Shown one piece after another: positions 8,324 to 15,403 of a stretch of 47,106 nt of DNA (position 1 is its first letter; each line of letters begins with the position of its first letter). Origin of the DNA: Fibrobacter sp. UWH6. Lineage in GTDB: Bacteria > Fibrobacterota > Fibrobacteria > Fibrobacterales > Fibrobacteraceae. The position numbers were made by a program, and so were the translations under genes. The notes under the pieces are model-generated. The model ran no database searches, was not told the DNA's origin, and was given only the letters and a program-made list of their open reading frames with translations. The stretch covers positions 16,000 through 63,105 of the forward strand of contig NZ_FRAX01000018.1 in NCBI RefSeq assembly GCF_900142465.1. The letters are read 5' to 3'.

Positions 8324-9163
8324 ATGAAAAACGTTAACGCAATCAACTTCAACCGCATCACCAACGACGGCTTCATCGGTTTCCACAACAACGTGGCAAC
8401 GGCAGCCGCATCCATCAATCTCAAGGATGTCCGTACCCAACTTGACGCATACAAGGCAACCATCGGCAAGTTCTCCGACTACACCACCAGTGTGGCGGAG
8501 GCCGCGGCAAAGAAGGGCGCATCGGAACAGGATTCCAAGCGCACCATCGCATTCCGCAATTTCCGTGGAACGGTAAAGGTTCTCACAGGCTCCCTGGACC
8601 AGCAGCGTTCCGCCCTGGCCAAGGAAATCTGGGAATACGTAAAGGGGTACGGCAATGCAGGTTCCGTTGACCAGAAGAGCCTCACCGGTATCATCGAATC
8701 GGTCATTGCTAACGTCCAGGCGGTTATTGGCAAGGAAGAATATGCCGGGGCCCTGGCCGGGAGCGAACTGGAGCTTGCCTTCAACGCCCTGAAGGAGGTG
8801 CAAGGCGCATTCGCCGAAGCCAACCAGACCCGTGCCGAGGAACGCCGCATCCGCGAGGAGACCACCAGCAAGAATCTCCGCAACGATTGCATCAGCGCCT
8901 TCCGCCAGCTGATTAACTTCGCGCAGTACAACGCGGCCACCAAGGGTGACGAAAGTTGCACGGCCTTCATCGACAAGGTGAACGTATTCATCGCCAACAG
9001 CCGTTCCCTCTACAAGGCTCGCGCAAAAGCCCGTGCAAAGGCTCGCGAAGACACCCCGCCCACCACCGAGGCTATCGCACTTCCTGTGGAGCCCACGACC
9101 GGTGCAGCGAACACCGTAACCACAAACGGCGTTTCGGCCGAAAGGAGGATTAATGCCGCATAG
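8324..9163 (+). CDS. DUF6261-like helical protein
   Basis: This 279-aa protein starts MKNVNAINFNRITNDGFIGF, with GAGGG eight bases before the ATG. An upstream in-frame ATG at 8261 lacks a ribosome binding site and would add an unrelated 21-residue stretch. The body is almost entirely predicted helix, with no cysteine cluster, catalytic motif or signal peptide. A basic stretch (YKARAKARAKAREDTPP) leads into a low-complexity Thr/Pro/Val tail. N-terminal INFNRITNDGFIGFHNNV and overall length suggest the DUF6261 family of Bacteroidetes and Fibrobacter, whose function is unknown; this is from memory and should be treated as tentative. The gene stands alone, closed by a strong terminator at 9204. 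Confidence 0.72.
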   Translation: MKNVNAINFNRITNDGFIGFHNNVATAAASINLKDVRTQLDAYKATIGKFSDYTTSVAEAAAKKGASEQDSKRTIAFRNFRGTVKVLTGSLDQQRSALAKEIWEYVKGYGNAGSVDQKSLTGIIESVIANVQAVIGKEEYAGALAGSELELAFNALKEVQGAFAEANQTRAEERRIREETTSKNLRNDCISAFRQLINFAQYNAATKGDESCTAFIDKVNVFIANSRSLYKARAKARAKAREDTPPTTEAIALPVEPTTGAANTVTTNGVSAERRINAA

Positions 9164-9203
9164 TTCCGAAATAGAATACCGACTGCGCATCTCGCACACA
9201 AAG

Positions 9204-9225
9204 ACACCCTGCCGACGCAGGGTGT
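9204..9225 (+). terminator. Rho-independent terminator
   Basis: ACACCCTGC and a matching GCAGGGTGT arm form a tight stem with a short loop, followed by seven T. It closes the 8324-9163 gene. Confidence 0.92.
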
Positions 9226-9248
9226 TTTTTTGTTTCATCGGGAGATTT

Positions 9249-9328
9249 TACCCTACAAAGTTCAATTTTCAAGCACTTGTAGGACAACACTACCCTACAA
9301 CCGTCAAATATTTTTATATTGTAGGGTA
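9249..9328. promoter_or_regulatory. Duplicated palindromic operator upstream of the 9331 cassette
   Basis: Four half-sites alternate in orientation: TACCCTACAA (9249-9258), TTGTAGGA (9277-9284), TACCCTACAA (9291-9300) and TTGTAGGGTA (9319-9328). They form two inverted repeats with identical 38-bp geometry, offset by 42 bp, which is four helical turns. The last half-site ends two bases before the ATG at 9331, so a bound protein would block both promoter and start. An AT-rich -10-like TATATT (9315-9320) lies inside the second palindrome. Confidence 0.75.
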
Positions 9329-9330
9329 AG

Positions 9331-9660
9331 ATGAGCGTTGTGAAAGGAATATTGCTAGAAGAACTCGATCGCCTGGAAAAACTTCAGGCGAAGTATGCCT
9401 CCGAACAAGCAAAACTCCCCTCATGTTCTCTTCGAAGAAAAAAAATAGGCAAGCAGGTATATCTTTACCATGTATCCCGTCAAAACGGGAAAGTTGTTAC
9501 CAAATACCTCTGCAAAAGCGTCGATCCGCAAGCCGCGCAATTTGAAGAACAAGATGCAAGACGAAGAGAGTTAAAGGCAAAATTAAAGAAATTGCAAAAA
9601 GACATTGAAGAAGTAGGACGAAGCCTTGGAAAAGTCAGCAGAAACAGACAAGTCCTTTGA
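9331..9660 (+). CDS. Small charged protein with YLYHV..GKVVTKYL motif, first gene of cassette
   Basis: This 109-aa protein has a coiled-coil N-terminus (EELDRLEKLQAKYASEQAKL), a central SLRRKKIGKQVYLYHVSRQN segment followed by GKVVTKYL, and a second helical, Lys/Glu-rich C-terminus. The centre resembles the beta-hairpin of small proteins with a YYYLQ..GGKVVSKYIG pattern that I have seen near nucleotidyltransferase or toxin-like genes; no function is established that I can name. The ATG begins two bases after the last operator half-site, which suggests autoregulation. It overlaps or abuts the next small gene, and three genes run in the same direction to 10319. Its pI is basic, consistent with nucleic acid binding, which is an inference. 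Confidence 0.68.
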   Translation: MSVVKGILLEELDRLEKLQAKYASEQAKLPSCSLRRKKIGKQVYLYHVSRQNGKVVTKYLCKSVDPQAAQFEEQDARRRELKAKLKKLQKDIEEVGRSLGKVSRNRQVL

Positions 9661-9703
9661 CAAGGCCTCTTCAAAATCCTATATTATGGATGAGGATAAT
9701 GCT

Positions 9704-9826
9704 ATGAAGCAGTTTACTACATCCGAAGCAAGGAAGCTTTTGAAAGACATTCTTGCCGAAAAGAAACAAAGGGCGGAATATTTCAAAGCCAACGGTACTT
9801 TGAAGGGCTTTGCTCCCACAAAGTAG
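9704..9826 (+). CDS. Small protein, 40 aa, second gene of cassette
   Basis: The sequence begins MKQFTTSEARKLLKDILAEK and ends GTLKGFAPTK. The ATG at 9704 has GAGGA eight bases upstream; in-frame ATG 9686 and TTG 9626 are alternatives that extend the N-terminus, the latter overlapping the first gene. It is one helix with a short tail and carries no known motif. Position between two cassette genes and its size would suit an antitoxin or adaptor peptide, but that is only a guess from context. Confidence 0.55.
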   Translation: MKQFTTSEARKLLKDILAEKKQRAEYFKANGTLKGFAPTK

Positions 9827-9833
9827 TTTTTTT

Positions 9834-10319
9834 GTGATTTATCCAGTAATTGAAGATTGCGACACCTTTTATTTTGAGACCGAAACTCAAAATAAAATTT
9901 CTGTCATATTCAACGACTTGACTTCGCAATTTGAAGCCAACTTCCCTATCTTCTGCGTGGACATCTATCGCGTAGAAAGCAGTTTGCTGCCAAATAATCA
10001 TGTAAACGATATTTCTGGAAGTAATACTAGAGATACCATTGTTTCGATCATTCGAAACTTCCTGGACAAATTCGACAGCGCCTTGGTTGCGTTCATCGAC
10101 ACATCGACCGACAGTAAGGGGCGGGCAAGACACAGGCTTTTTCAGTCCTGGTTCCGTATGTATGGCGAAAATGAATTTTCCATCACCCCAAGAGAAATTT
10201 TCTTTAGCGAAACAGAGTCCTATTCGTTCTTGATTATCCGCAAGTCTTATGCAAATGCAGACTCTATAATCGAGGTTTTTGACAACTTCATCAAGTTGGC
10301 CAATGAGGCTGAAGACTAG
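9834..10319 (+). CDS. DUF6169-like protein, third gene of cassette
   Basis: The protein is about 161 aa with a GTG start at 9834, eight bases after the previous stop codon; a TTG at 9810 is an alternative that overlaps the previous gene. Features are an acidic N-terminal sheet (YPVIEDCDTFYFETETQNK), a central TRDTIVSIIRNFLDKF helix, a strand ALVAFIDTSTDSKGRARHRL, and FQSWFRMYGE. The pattern of a hydrophobic strand ending in Asp, then R.RHRLFQSWF, matches what I recall of DUF6169 from Bacteroidetes, which has no assigned function. The last base lies five bases before hairpin repeat A, so the cassette ends at a recombination-prone junction. Toxin-like or defence roles are possible but unproven. 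Confidence 0.62.
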   Translation: MIYPVIEDCDTFYFETETQNKISVIFNDLTSQFEANFPIFCVDIYRVESSLLPNNHVNDISGSNTRDTIVSIIRNFLDKFDSALVAFIDTSTDSKGRARHRLFQSWFRMYGENEFSITPREIFFSETESYSFLIIRKSYANADSIIEVFDNFIKLANEAED

Positions 10320-10324
10320 CGTTT

Positions 10325-10462
10325 CGCGTTAGGGATAGTTACCCGTATGGGCGGAGACTCGCGTAGCGAGGCTCCGTTTTAACAGCGTTGCGGGCGGTCC
10401 GTAAGGGCCGACCGGAACGCGTTAAAATATAGCCCGACCCACGCAACGCGTGGGGAACGCCC
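10325..10462 (+). repeat. Hairpin-rich repeat, element A (138 bp)
   Basis: It begins CGCGTTAGGGATAGT and ends AAAATATAGCCCGACCC, a hairpin, then GGGGAACGCCC. Between are four short hairpins, for example CTCGC-GTA-GCGAG and CCCACGC-AAC-GCGTGGG. Element B (30978-31104, minus) shares the same end blocks but carries different stem sequences. Both elements are fused directly to a broken carB fragment at the GGGGAACGCCC end. Confidence 0.75.
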
Positions 10463-11318
10463 TTATAAGAAGCATTCATGAACATGCAGCTGGCCGTCAA
10501 GGATGGCGAAAACGACGAAGCGAGTCAAGCGAAAATATGCTTGCATATTTTCATTTGACGAGCGAGGAAGTTGCACGCAAAGCGTGCCACTCTACATGAT
10601 CGAAGTGAACCCCCGCGCCTCCCGCACCGTGCCCTTCGTCTCCAAGTCCATCGGCGTGCCTCTGGCAAGCTACGCTTCCCGCTGCATGCTGGGCGAAACC
10701 CTCGAAGAAATCGGCTTCACCGAAGAAGTCCACGTTCCGTACGTGAGCGTGAAGGAAGCCGTGTTCCCCTTCGTGAAGTTCCCGGGCGTCGACGTGACCC
10801 TCTCCCCGGAAATGAAATCTACGGGCGAAGTCATGAGTCTGGATCGCGACCGCGGACTTGCCTACCTCAAGAGCCAGCTGGCCTCCGGCAACCGCATCCC
10901 GGGCCAGGGCAACATCTTCGTCTCCCTCAAGGACGAAGACAAGGCCCGCGCAGTGCCCCTGATCCGCCAGCTGGTGGAACTGGGCTACGGCCTCTACGCC
11001 ACCCGCGGCACCTCCACCATGCTCTACAACGAAGGCATCAAGACCCGCGCAGTGTTCCGCATTTCCCGCGGCCGCCCGAACCTGCTGGACCTTATCCACG
11101 ACAAGGAAGTCCAGTGGATCGTGAACACCAGCGAGACCGGCGCCGAAGCCATGGTCGATGAAATCCAGATGCGCAGCAAGGCAGTGGTCAGCGGAGTGCC
11201 TATCACCACCACCATCGCCGCCCTCACCTCCACCGTCGAAGGCCTCATGGACAAGCACGACTACGGTAGGTTTGAGGTTTGCTCGCTGCAGGAGTATCAT
11301 AGACATATCGTCAAATAG
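10463..11318 (+). pseudogene. carB: Truncated carB copy with palindromic insertion (carB-2)
   Basis: The fragment starts abruptly at the end of element A and reads MNMQLAVKDGE from 10478. A 79-bp palindromic element (10511-10589) then breaks the frame (79 is not a multiple of 3). The frame after it runs LYMIEVNPRASRTVPFVSKS through the second ATP-grasp tail and the whole MGS-like domain to EYHRHIVK. About 730 codons that a full CarB would have upstream are absent. The intact part could be translated from 10503 (a 271-aa open frame), but it has no good ribosome binding site. Against carB-1 the last 143 residues differ at about 13 positions, while third codon positions differ much more often. 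That means both copies evolved under protein-level selection before this one was broken, as expected for a copy from a related strain. Confidence 0.85.
10511..10589 (+). mobile_element. Palindromic insertion element E1 in carB-2 (79 bp)
   Basis: The insert lies between GAT GGC GAA and CTC TAC ATG of carB. Hairpin 1 (10532-10551) is AAAATATG-CTTG-CATATTTT. It is enclosed by GTCAA...TTGAC pairing with a GCG/CAT internal loop. A linker, GAGCGAGGAAGTT, leads to hairpin 2 (10573-10587), GCACGC-AAA-GCGTGC. The same two-hairpin plan, with different stems, is seen at 46748-46839, 46864-46938 and 30443-30512. Confidence 0.75.
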
Positions 11319-11386
11319 ACGAGAGAACGGACCTGCGGTCCTTCAGACGAGAGACGAGAGGAACGCAGGATAAAAACGCCCTCTGC

Positions 11387-11442
11387 GTGTCATCCCTTCG
11401 ACAGGCTCAGGGCAGGCCCTGAGCGAAGCGAAGGATCTGGCA
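11387..11442. repeat. Interspersed repeat downstream of carB-2
   Basis: This is a near-identical copy of the 443-498 repeat, running from GTGTCATCCCTTCGACAGG to GAAGGATCTGGCA with one or two differences (GGCCCTGAG versus GGCTCTGAG). It lies 68 bp after the carB-2 stop codon. Confidence 0.85.
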
Positions 11443-11450
11443 TTACAAAA

Positions 11451-11473
11451 GGACTTGAGTTTTTCTCAAGTCC
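11451..11473 (+). terminator. Rho-independent terminator after carB-2
   Basis: GGACTTGAG and CTCAAGTCC make a perfect 9-bp stem around TTTTT and are followed by TTTTTCTTT. An A run precedes the stem, so it may act in both directions. Confidence 0.9.
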
Positions 11474-11512
11474 TTTTTCTTTATGTACTATCCCAGCCGC
11501 AAAATTTCCCCC

Positions 11513-11542
11513 TTGCCCTCCCCTCTCTCCGTTTGATATACT
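11513..11542 (+). promoter_or_regulatory. Candidate sigma70 promoter of the QueD-like gene
   Basis: TTGCCC (11513-11518), an 18-bp spacer and TATACT (11537-11542) lie about 45 bp before the start codon. Confidence 0.55.
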
Positions 11543-11586
11543 GCAGGTACAACCATCAACGTTCGCTATGCGGACAAGGAGAAATC

Positions 11587-12156
11587 ATGAGAAGCTACAC
11601 AACGTTCAGCCTGCAGTACGCCCACCGTTTCTACGGTTTCAAGGGAGAGGCGCAGTATCTTCACGGTCACACGGGGATCTTGACCATCGAAGTGGAGGAT
11701 TCCATCAATGCGGGGGTGAACATGGTGTTCCCCTGCAACGAAATCCAGAAGACGGCCTGGGACATTCTGCGGAATTTCGACCACGCACTCATTCTGCGTG
11801 AAGACGACCCGCTGCTCCCCGCGATTCTGGACGTCTACGAAAAGCAGGGCATCAGGAATGGCCATCCGCAAAACAAGATGAAGGGGCCTGCGTTCAAGAC
11901 GGCACTAGCCACGGCTTACCCGGATTGTCGCCTGGTGGTGACGAAGGAGACCATGACAGTGGAAGGCATGATCAAGATTGTCTATGACCTTCTGAAAATG
12001 AAGCTGAACATCGCAAAGATTACCTTCACCAGCGGAGCGAATGCTGCCTCCCAGGAATTTCCTGTTGCGGGCACGGTCAAGCGCTGCCCCCTCTGCGGAA
12101 TCGCCCTGGACGAAAACGGCGTTTGCCCCAAGTGCGGCTACAAGGAAAAATCGTAA
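11587..12156 (+). CDS. 6-pyruvoyl-tetrahydropterin synthase / QueD-like protein with C-terminal zinc ribbon
   Basis: This 189-aa protein of the PTPS/QueD fold acts on dihydroneopterin-type substrates in pterin or queuosine-precursor synthesis. The zinc ligands are visible as AHRF (His13) and LHGHT (His26, His28). In QueD the catalytic Cys stands three residues before the Leu of LHGH; here that position is Ala22 (EAQYLHGH), so the standard mechanism may not apply. Residues 167-183 add a CPLC...CPKC zinc ribbon that ordinary QueD lacks. The ATG at 11587 has AAGGAG six bases upstream; the frame is open further up to 11455, but without a ribosome binding site. It is a single gene between terminators at 11451 and 12181, with its own promoter. 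No preQ1 riboswitch or other que gene was seen beside it. Confidence 0.82.
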   Translation: MRSYTTFSLQYAHRFYGFKGEAQYLHGHTGILTIEVEDSINAGVNMVFPCNEIQKTAWDILRNFDHALILREDDPLLPAILDVYEKQGIRNGHPQNKMKGPAFKTALATAYPDCRLVVTKETMTVEGMIKIVYDLLKMKLNIAKITFTSGANAASQEFPVAGTVKRCPLCGIALDENGVCPKCGYKEKS

Positions 12157-12180
12157 CATCCCCGCTGCCTGTCTAATTTA

Positions 12181-12211
12181 AAAGGCCCTGAGCATTTCGC
12201 TCAAGGCCTTT
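12181..12211. terminator. Terminator between convergent genes
   Basis: AAAGGCCCTGAGC and GCTCAAGGCCTTT pair with one mismatch around ATTTC, followed by TTTTTT on the plus strand. It lies between the QueD-like gene and the convergent lipoprotein operon. Confidence 0.85.
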
Positions 12212-12234
12212 TTTCCTAACCCAAATTTTCCCTG

Positions 12235-13731
12235 TTATCGATTCATAACCGGCATATCCAATTCTTCGGCTATGATTTCAATTCTATAAACCCTTCGACC
12301 AATTTTCAGGAATCTTGTTCCGGGGTAGGAATTTTCAAGGTTCACCTGCACGTCATTAGCGCAGAAGCAATCGGTCACCGGTTCATTGCGATTGTATAGG
12401 CGGGTAACAACCAGCGTATCCCCGGAGCATTCAAAGCTCATGGTGCTCCTATTCGAGCAATCCCCGACCAGCTGCGGAATGATCAGCGCTGTACGGCCGT
12501 TGCTTTTCAAGAGCATCGTTACCGGCACCGCAGGCAGGATTTCATCAGAGCCCGTGGCGGACGCGTCACAATGCCCTGTACTTGCAAGTCCAACAGCCAC
12601 TTCAAATTCTTCTTTCCGTTCCACATCGTAAACCTCGCCACGGAATTCCACAAACTTCGCATTTGCGAAATTAGAATTCAAGACAAAGTCATGATCACTT
12701 GTGCATTGGCACTTTGAAAGTGTAATTTTCTCACAAGTGCCAGCCGGATATTCAGACTGATATTCGCAAGGGAAATCATAGGACACATGCAGAGTGTCGC
12801 CATCCATTTTCATCACCACAGGAGCCGTGATTTCGCAATAGTCTTCTATAGCCGGGAGGCGAAGCACCAAGGAAGCCAATTCCTTATCCACAGAAATGGA
12901 GGCCACTTTATTGGAGGGAGAAGATTTTGCCAAGGCAACAACATCTATGATTTCAACATCTTCAACTTCCCCGATCAAGCAGCTTCCCGTTTTAACCCCA
13001 CCGTTAAAAGTCACGACGGTATTTTCGCTGACGGCACTCATTTCGAAATGGTCGAAATCAGCGAAAGTTTCCTGAGGATTTTCTACGGGAGTTTCCTTAG
13101 GCGGTTCGTCACCATTACCGATCGGATCAACCGCGAGAATGGAATCCGGAACACTGATGCCAAGGCAGGGAGAAACTACCAAGTCGCTGAACAAAGCCCA
13201 ATACTTATTATCATAGTGACCGAAGGCAAGATTTGCCTTACATTCATAGGAGTTCATGGCCCGATCGTGAACCATTTGGCCACCCAGCTCAGAGCAAGAC
13301 GCTTTCAGCAATTCCGAAGCACGCTTGGTATATTCTGGAACTTCATCACCCTGATCACCAACAGCGGACTCACTGACAATTTGCACCAATACAGAATCTT
13401 CTATACGAGCATCATAAAGTAGTTCGCTACCATTATTTCGTTCACAAAGAACGTAGGCTCTAGTGCCCTGGTAATCCGCAGTTACAACACCAGCCTTGCG
13501 CGTAGTGGATTTACTGCAGAATTCACCTTCGCAAGGATCAACCATAACGAGGTCATCCAAATGAATTCCCAGATTTCGATAAGAATTCAGGACATCATCT
13601 TCTGACACAGTTTGGTCGGCACCGCCTTGCTCTTCCGGAATCACCTTAGTGGTGCCTTCATCGGAACAGGCCATCAGGCTCATGCCACAAGCCATCAAAC
13701 TGGTCATCCAAAAATTATTCGTCAGCTTCAT
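12235..13731 (-). CDS. Lipoprotein of unknown function, 498 aa
   Basis: The start is taken at the second ATG (MKLTNNFWMTSLMACGMSLM), which sits seven bases from AGGAGGA; the first ATG, two codons up, is too close to it. The signal peptide ends in a lipobox LMAC|S, so the mature protein is a lipoprotein. The body is acidic, Cys-rich and mostly beta, with repeated VVTADYQGTRAYVLC-like and MKSNGRTALIIPQL-like blocks. I recognise no domain. It is the third gene of an operon with a TIGR02147-type regulator and another lipoprotein. In Fibrobacter such regulators are commonly paired with lipoprotein genes, so the regulator may control this pair. Confidence 0.8.
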   Translation of the reverse strand: MKLTNNFWMTSLMACGMSLMACSDEGTTKVIPEEQGGADQTVSEDDVLNSYRNLGIHLDDLVMVDPCEGEFCSKSTTRKAGVVTADYQGTRAYVLCERNNGSELLYDARIEDSVLVQIVSESAVGDQGDEVPEYTKRASELLKASCSELGGQMVHDRAMNSYECKANLAFGHYDNKYWALFSDLVVSPCLGISVPDSILAVDPIGNGDEPPKETPVENPQETFADFDHFEMSAVSENTVVTFNGGVKTGSCLIGEVEDVEIIDVVALAKSSPSNKVASISVDKELASLVLRLPAIEDYCEITAPVVMKMDGDTLHVSYDFPCEYQSEYPAGTCEKITLSKCQCTSDHDFVLNSNFANAKFVEFRGEVYDVERKEEFEVAVGLASTGHCDASATGSDEILPAVPVTMLLKSNGRTALIIPQLVGDCSNRSTMSFECSGDTLVVTRLYNRNEPVTDCFCANDVQVNLENSYPGTRFLKIGRRVYRIEIIAEELDMPVMNR

Positions 13732-13742
13732 AATCATTCCTC

Positions 13743-14558
13743 CTAATCATGACAATTGTTTACAATTTCGGTAGCAAGAGGATTCCAAACCGGATCCCTA
13801 TATTCCGTTTCCTCACCCGGATTATCACTAATCTTAATTTCGCATTCAGCGATATAGCCCATTCCATCTTCCGTGGGAACGGTTTCCTTTCCAGCACCAT
13901 TTTCCGCAATGCAGGCAACCGTAAAGATTTCCACCGCTTCCATAGATGTGGTTTCCAAATGCTTCTTAATCACATTGAAATCATTTCTGACTTCGTACAT
14001 GTGGTTAAAATCGGCACCGCATCTCACGGTATAAACATAAAGCTGTTCTTCCATGCTCAAGAATCCAGAAGCCGTATTGCCGCTAACCGTATGGTAATCG
14101 CATTCCGGCATGCCGCAGTTTCCCGGGGCATTTTCATGAACAGTGCGATCCGCCACAATGTAGGCGTACACGCTATCCAAGGCGGCACCGGAGAAGTCGA
14201 TGTCCTTAACATCGCTCGAGGGAAGATCCGGATTAAAAGGAACATCGGGGGCATCAATGTCTTTGCTGCTGCAGCTGGGCGTAAGCGTTTCCATACTAGA
14301 ACTGGAGAGCAGAGAAATATCATCCGAGTTGGAGCCCGGTTCCCTATCAGAACTGGAGGTCGGCATTTCTGCAATAGAGCTGGAGGCCGGCGTATCGGCG
14401 ATAGAATTTCCCTGGTCATCAATGCCAGACAAATTGTCGGAACCGCAAGCGGCAAATACAAGGGCCGCGAGCAAGGCTGCGCCCATCTTAGTTGCAAAAC
14501 CTGCAGTCTTTTCGGCCGCAAGAACCGCACCAAACTTTTCAAAATACTTTGTTCTCAT
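13743..14558 (-). CDS. Lipoprotein with Ser-rich linker, 271 aa
   Basis: AGGAGG stands a few bases before the ATG. The N-terminus carries an unusually long pre-signal stretch (MRTKYFEKFGAVLAAEKTAG), then a hydrophobic segment ending in the lipobox VFAAC|G. A Ser/Asp/Pro-rich linker (about 50-100, with SSSIAEMPTSSS and LLSSSSME) precedes a small beta-rich domain with six or more Cys. Ser-rich linkers after the lipobox are typical of Fibrobacter surface lipoproteins. The gene lies 9 bp after the TIGR02147-type regulator gene and 11 bp before the next lipoprotein start, so the three are co-transcribed. No function can be assigned. Confidence 0.78.
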   Translation of the reverse strand: MRTKYFEKFGAVLAAEKTAGFATKMGAALLAALVFAACGSDNLSGIDDQGNSIADTPASSSIAEMPTSSSDREPGSNSDDISLLSSSSMETLTPSCSSKDIDAPDVPFNPDLPSSDVKDIDFSGAALDSVYAYIVADRTVHENAPGNCGMPECDYHTVSGNTASGFLSMEEQLYVYTVRCGADFNHMYEVRNDFNVIKKHLETTSMEAVEIFTVACIAENGAGKETVPTEDGMGYIAECEIKISDNPGEETEYRDPVWNPLATEIVNNCHD

Positions 14559-14567
14559 TTTCGCCTC

Positions 14568-15383
14568 CTAAACCCTTTCCGTCAACGGGAAAAACTGTAA
14601 ATTCAAACGGTAAACCTGATCGATATTATCGCATTCATTGGCAATGGCCATCACTCGCTTGCGACAACTTTCCACTTCTTCATAAATGCGAGCGAAAGCA
14701 TTGGCGTCCACCCCCAAGGTCACGCCAGAGATGTTGCGTTCGCGAGGATCCACCTTGTCGATAGCTTCACGAGCCATGTCAATCATTTCACGATTCAAGG
14801 AACGGAGGGCCAGGGGAATGGCTTCCGTGGAACCGGAAATGGCACGGTCGGTTTGCTGATAGGAATTCTCCCCAGTTTCCTGGAGGAGATCCGCCTTCAC
14901 CAACAGGTTGAGAGAGTCGCGGACCTGCTGGGCGGTAAATGCATGTTTAATCTTCTTGGCCATTTCCAGAGGCAAGGCACCGGGCATCAGAGGAGCCAAT
15001 TCGCGAACGATGGTGTTGACCGCAGATTCATAATAGGCAAAGGTGTCAGAGTCTATGACACGCGCCTTCTGTTCCTTGGCAATCTTAGTCATCTCTTCGA
15101 AACAAGCCTTTTTCTTGGCGTCTATTTTTGCATTTCCAAACTCAACCATCTTTTCAAAGTAGGTCAACTCAAAACCAGCCAGTCCCATAGCGGCAGCCAC
15201 CTTGGGCACACCCACCCGACTCAGAGAAGTTTTACCATCACACACCAACTTCAAATAAGAAGGTGACGAAAAATCAGCCATCCTGGAAAACTCGCGCCAG
15301 GTAAAAGCGGACTTTCGCTTCCGTTCCTCGTAAAAATCCTGCATGTAGCAGCGATAATCTTGATACTCAGTAATCGGTTTCAT
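14568..15383 (-). CDS. TIGR02147-family regulator-like protein
   Basis: This 271-aa protein belongs to the Fibrobacter paralogous family TIGR02147. The N-terminal part (YQDYRCYMQDFYEERKRKSA, then FTWREFSRMADFSSPSYLKLVCDGKT) is an HTH-like unit. The middle and C-terminal parts contain the family patterns ALPLEMAKKIKHAFTAQQVR and ERNISGVTLGVDANAFARIY. Members are thought to be transcriptional regulators of adjacent lipoprotein or surface genes, but this is not proven. It is the first gene of a three-gene operon with two lipoproteins, driven by a consensus promoter at 15404-15432. Autoregulation is possible. Confidence 0.85.
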   Translation of the reverse strand: MKPITEYQDYRCYMQDFYEERKRKSAFTWREFSRMADFSSPSYLKLVCDGKTSLSRVGVPKVAAAMGLAGFELTYFEKMVEFGNAKIDAKKKACFEEMTKIAKEQKARVIDSDTFAYYESAVNTIVRELAPLMPGALPLEMAKKIKHAFTAQQVRDSLNLLVKADLLQETGENSYQQTDRAISGSTEAIPLALRSLNREMIDMAREAIDKVDPRERNISGVTLGVDANAFARIYEEVESCRKRVMAIANECDNIDQVYRLNLQFFPLTERV

Positions 15384-15403
15384 ATTTCCTCTCTTGCATG
15401 TTC

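Noticed and set aside
8291-9238. 315-aa open frame on the minus strand
   Set aside because: It covers the DUF6261-like gene in antisense, has Cys/Gly-rich shadow composition, and runs through the terminator.
10325-10462. Integron attC-like site
   Set aside because: The hairpin content is similar in style, but no GTTRRRY-type core, no cassette array and no integron integrase were seen.
10551-11306. 251-aa open frame on the minus strand
   Set aside because: It is antisense to the carB-2 coding frame and His/Gly-rich; the sense strand is clearly CarB.
11474-11586. preQ1 or other riboswitch upstream of the QueD-like gene
   Set aside because: The leader is short and shows no hairpin or conserved aptamer core; only a promoter is visible.
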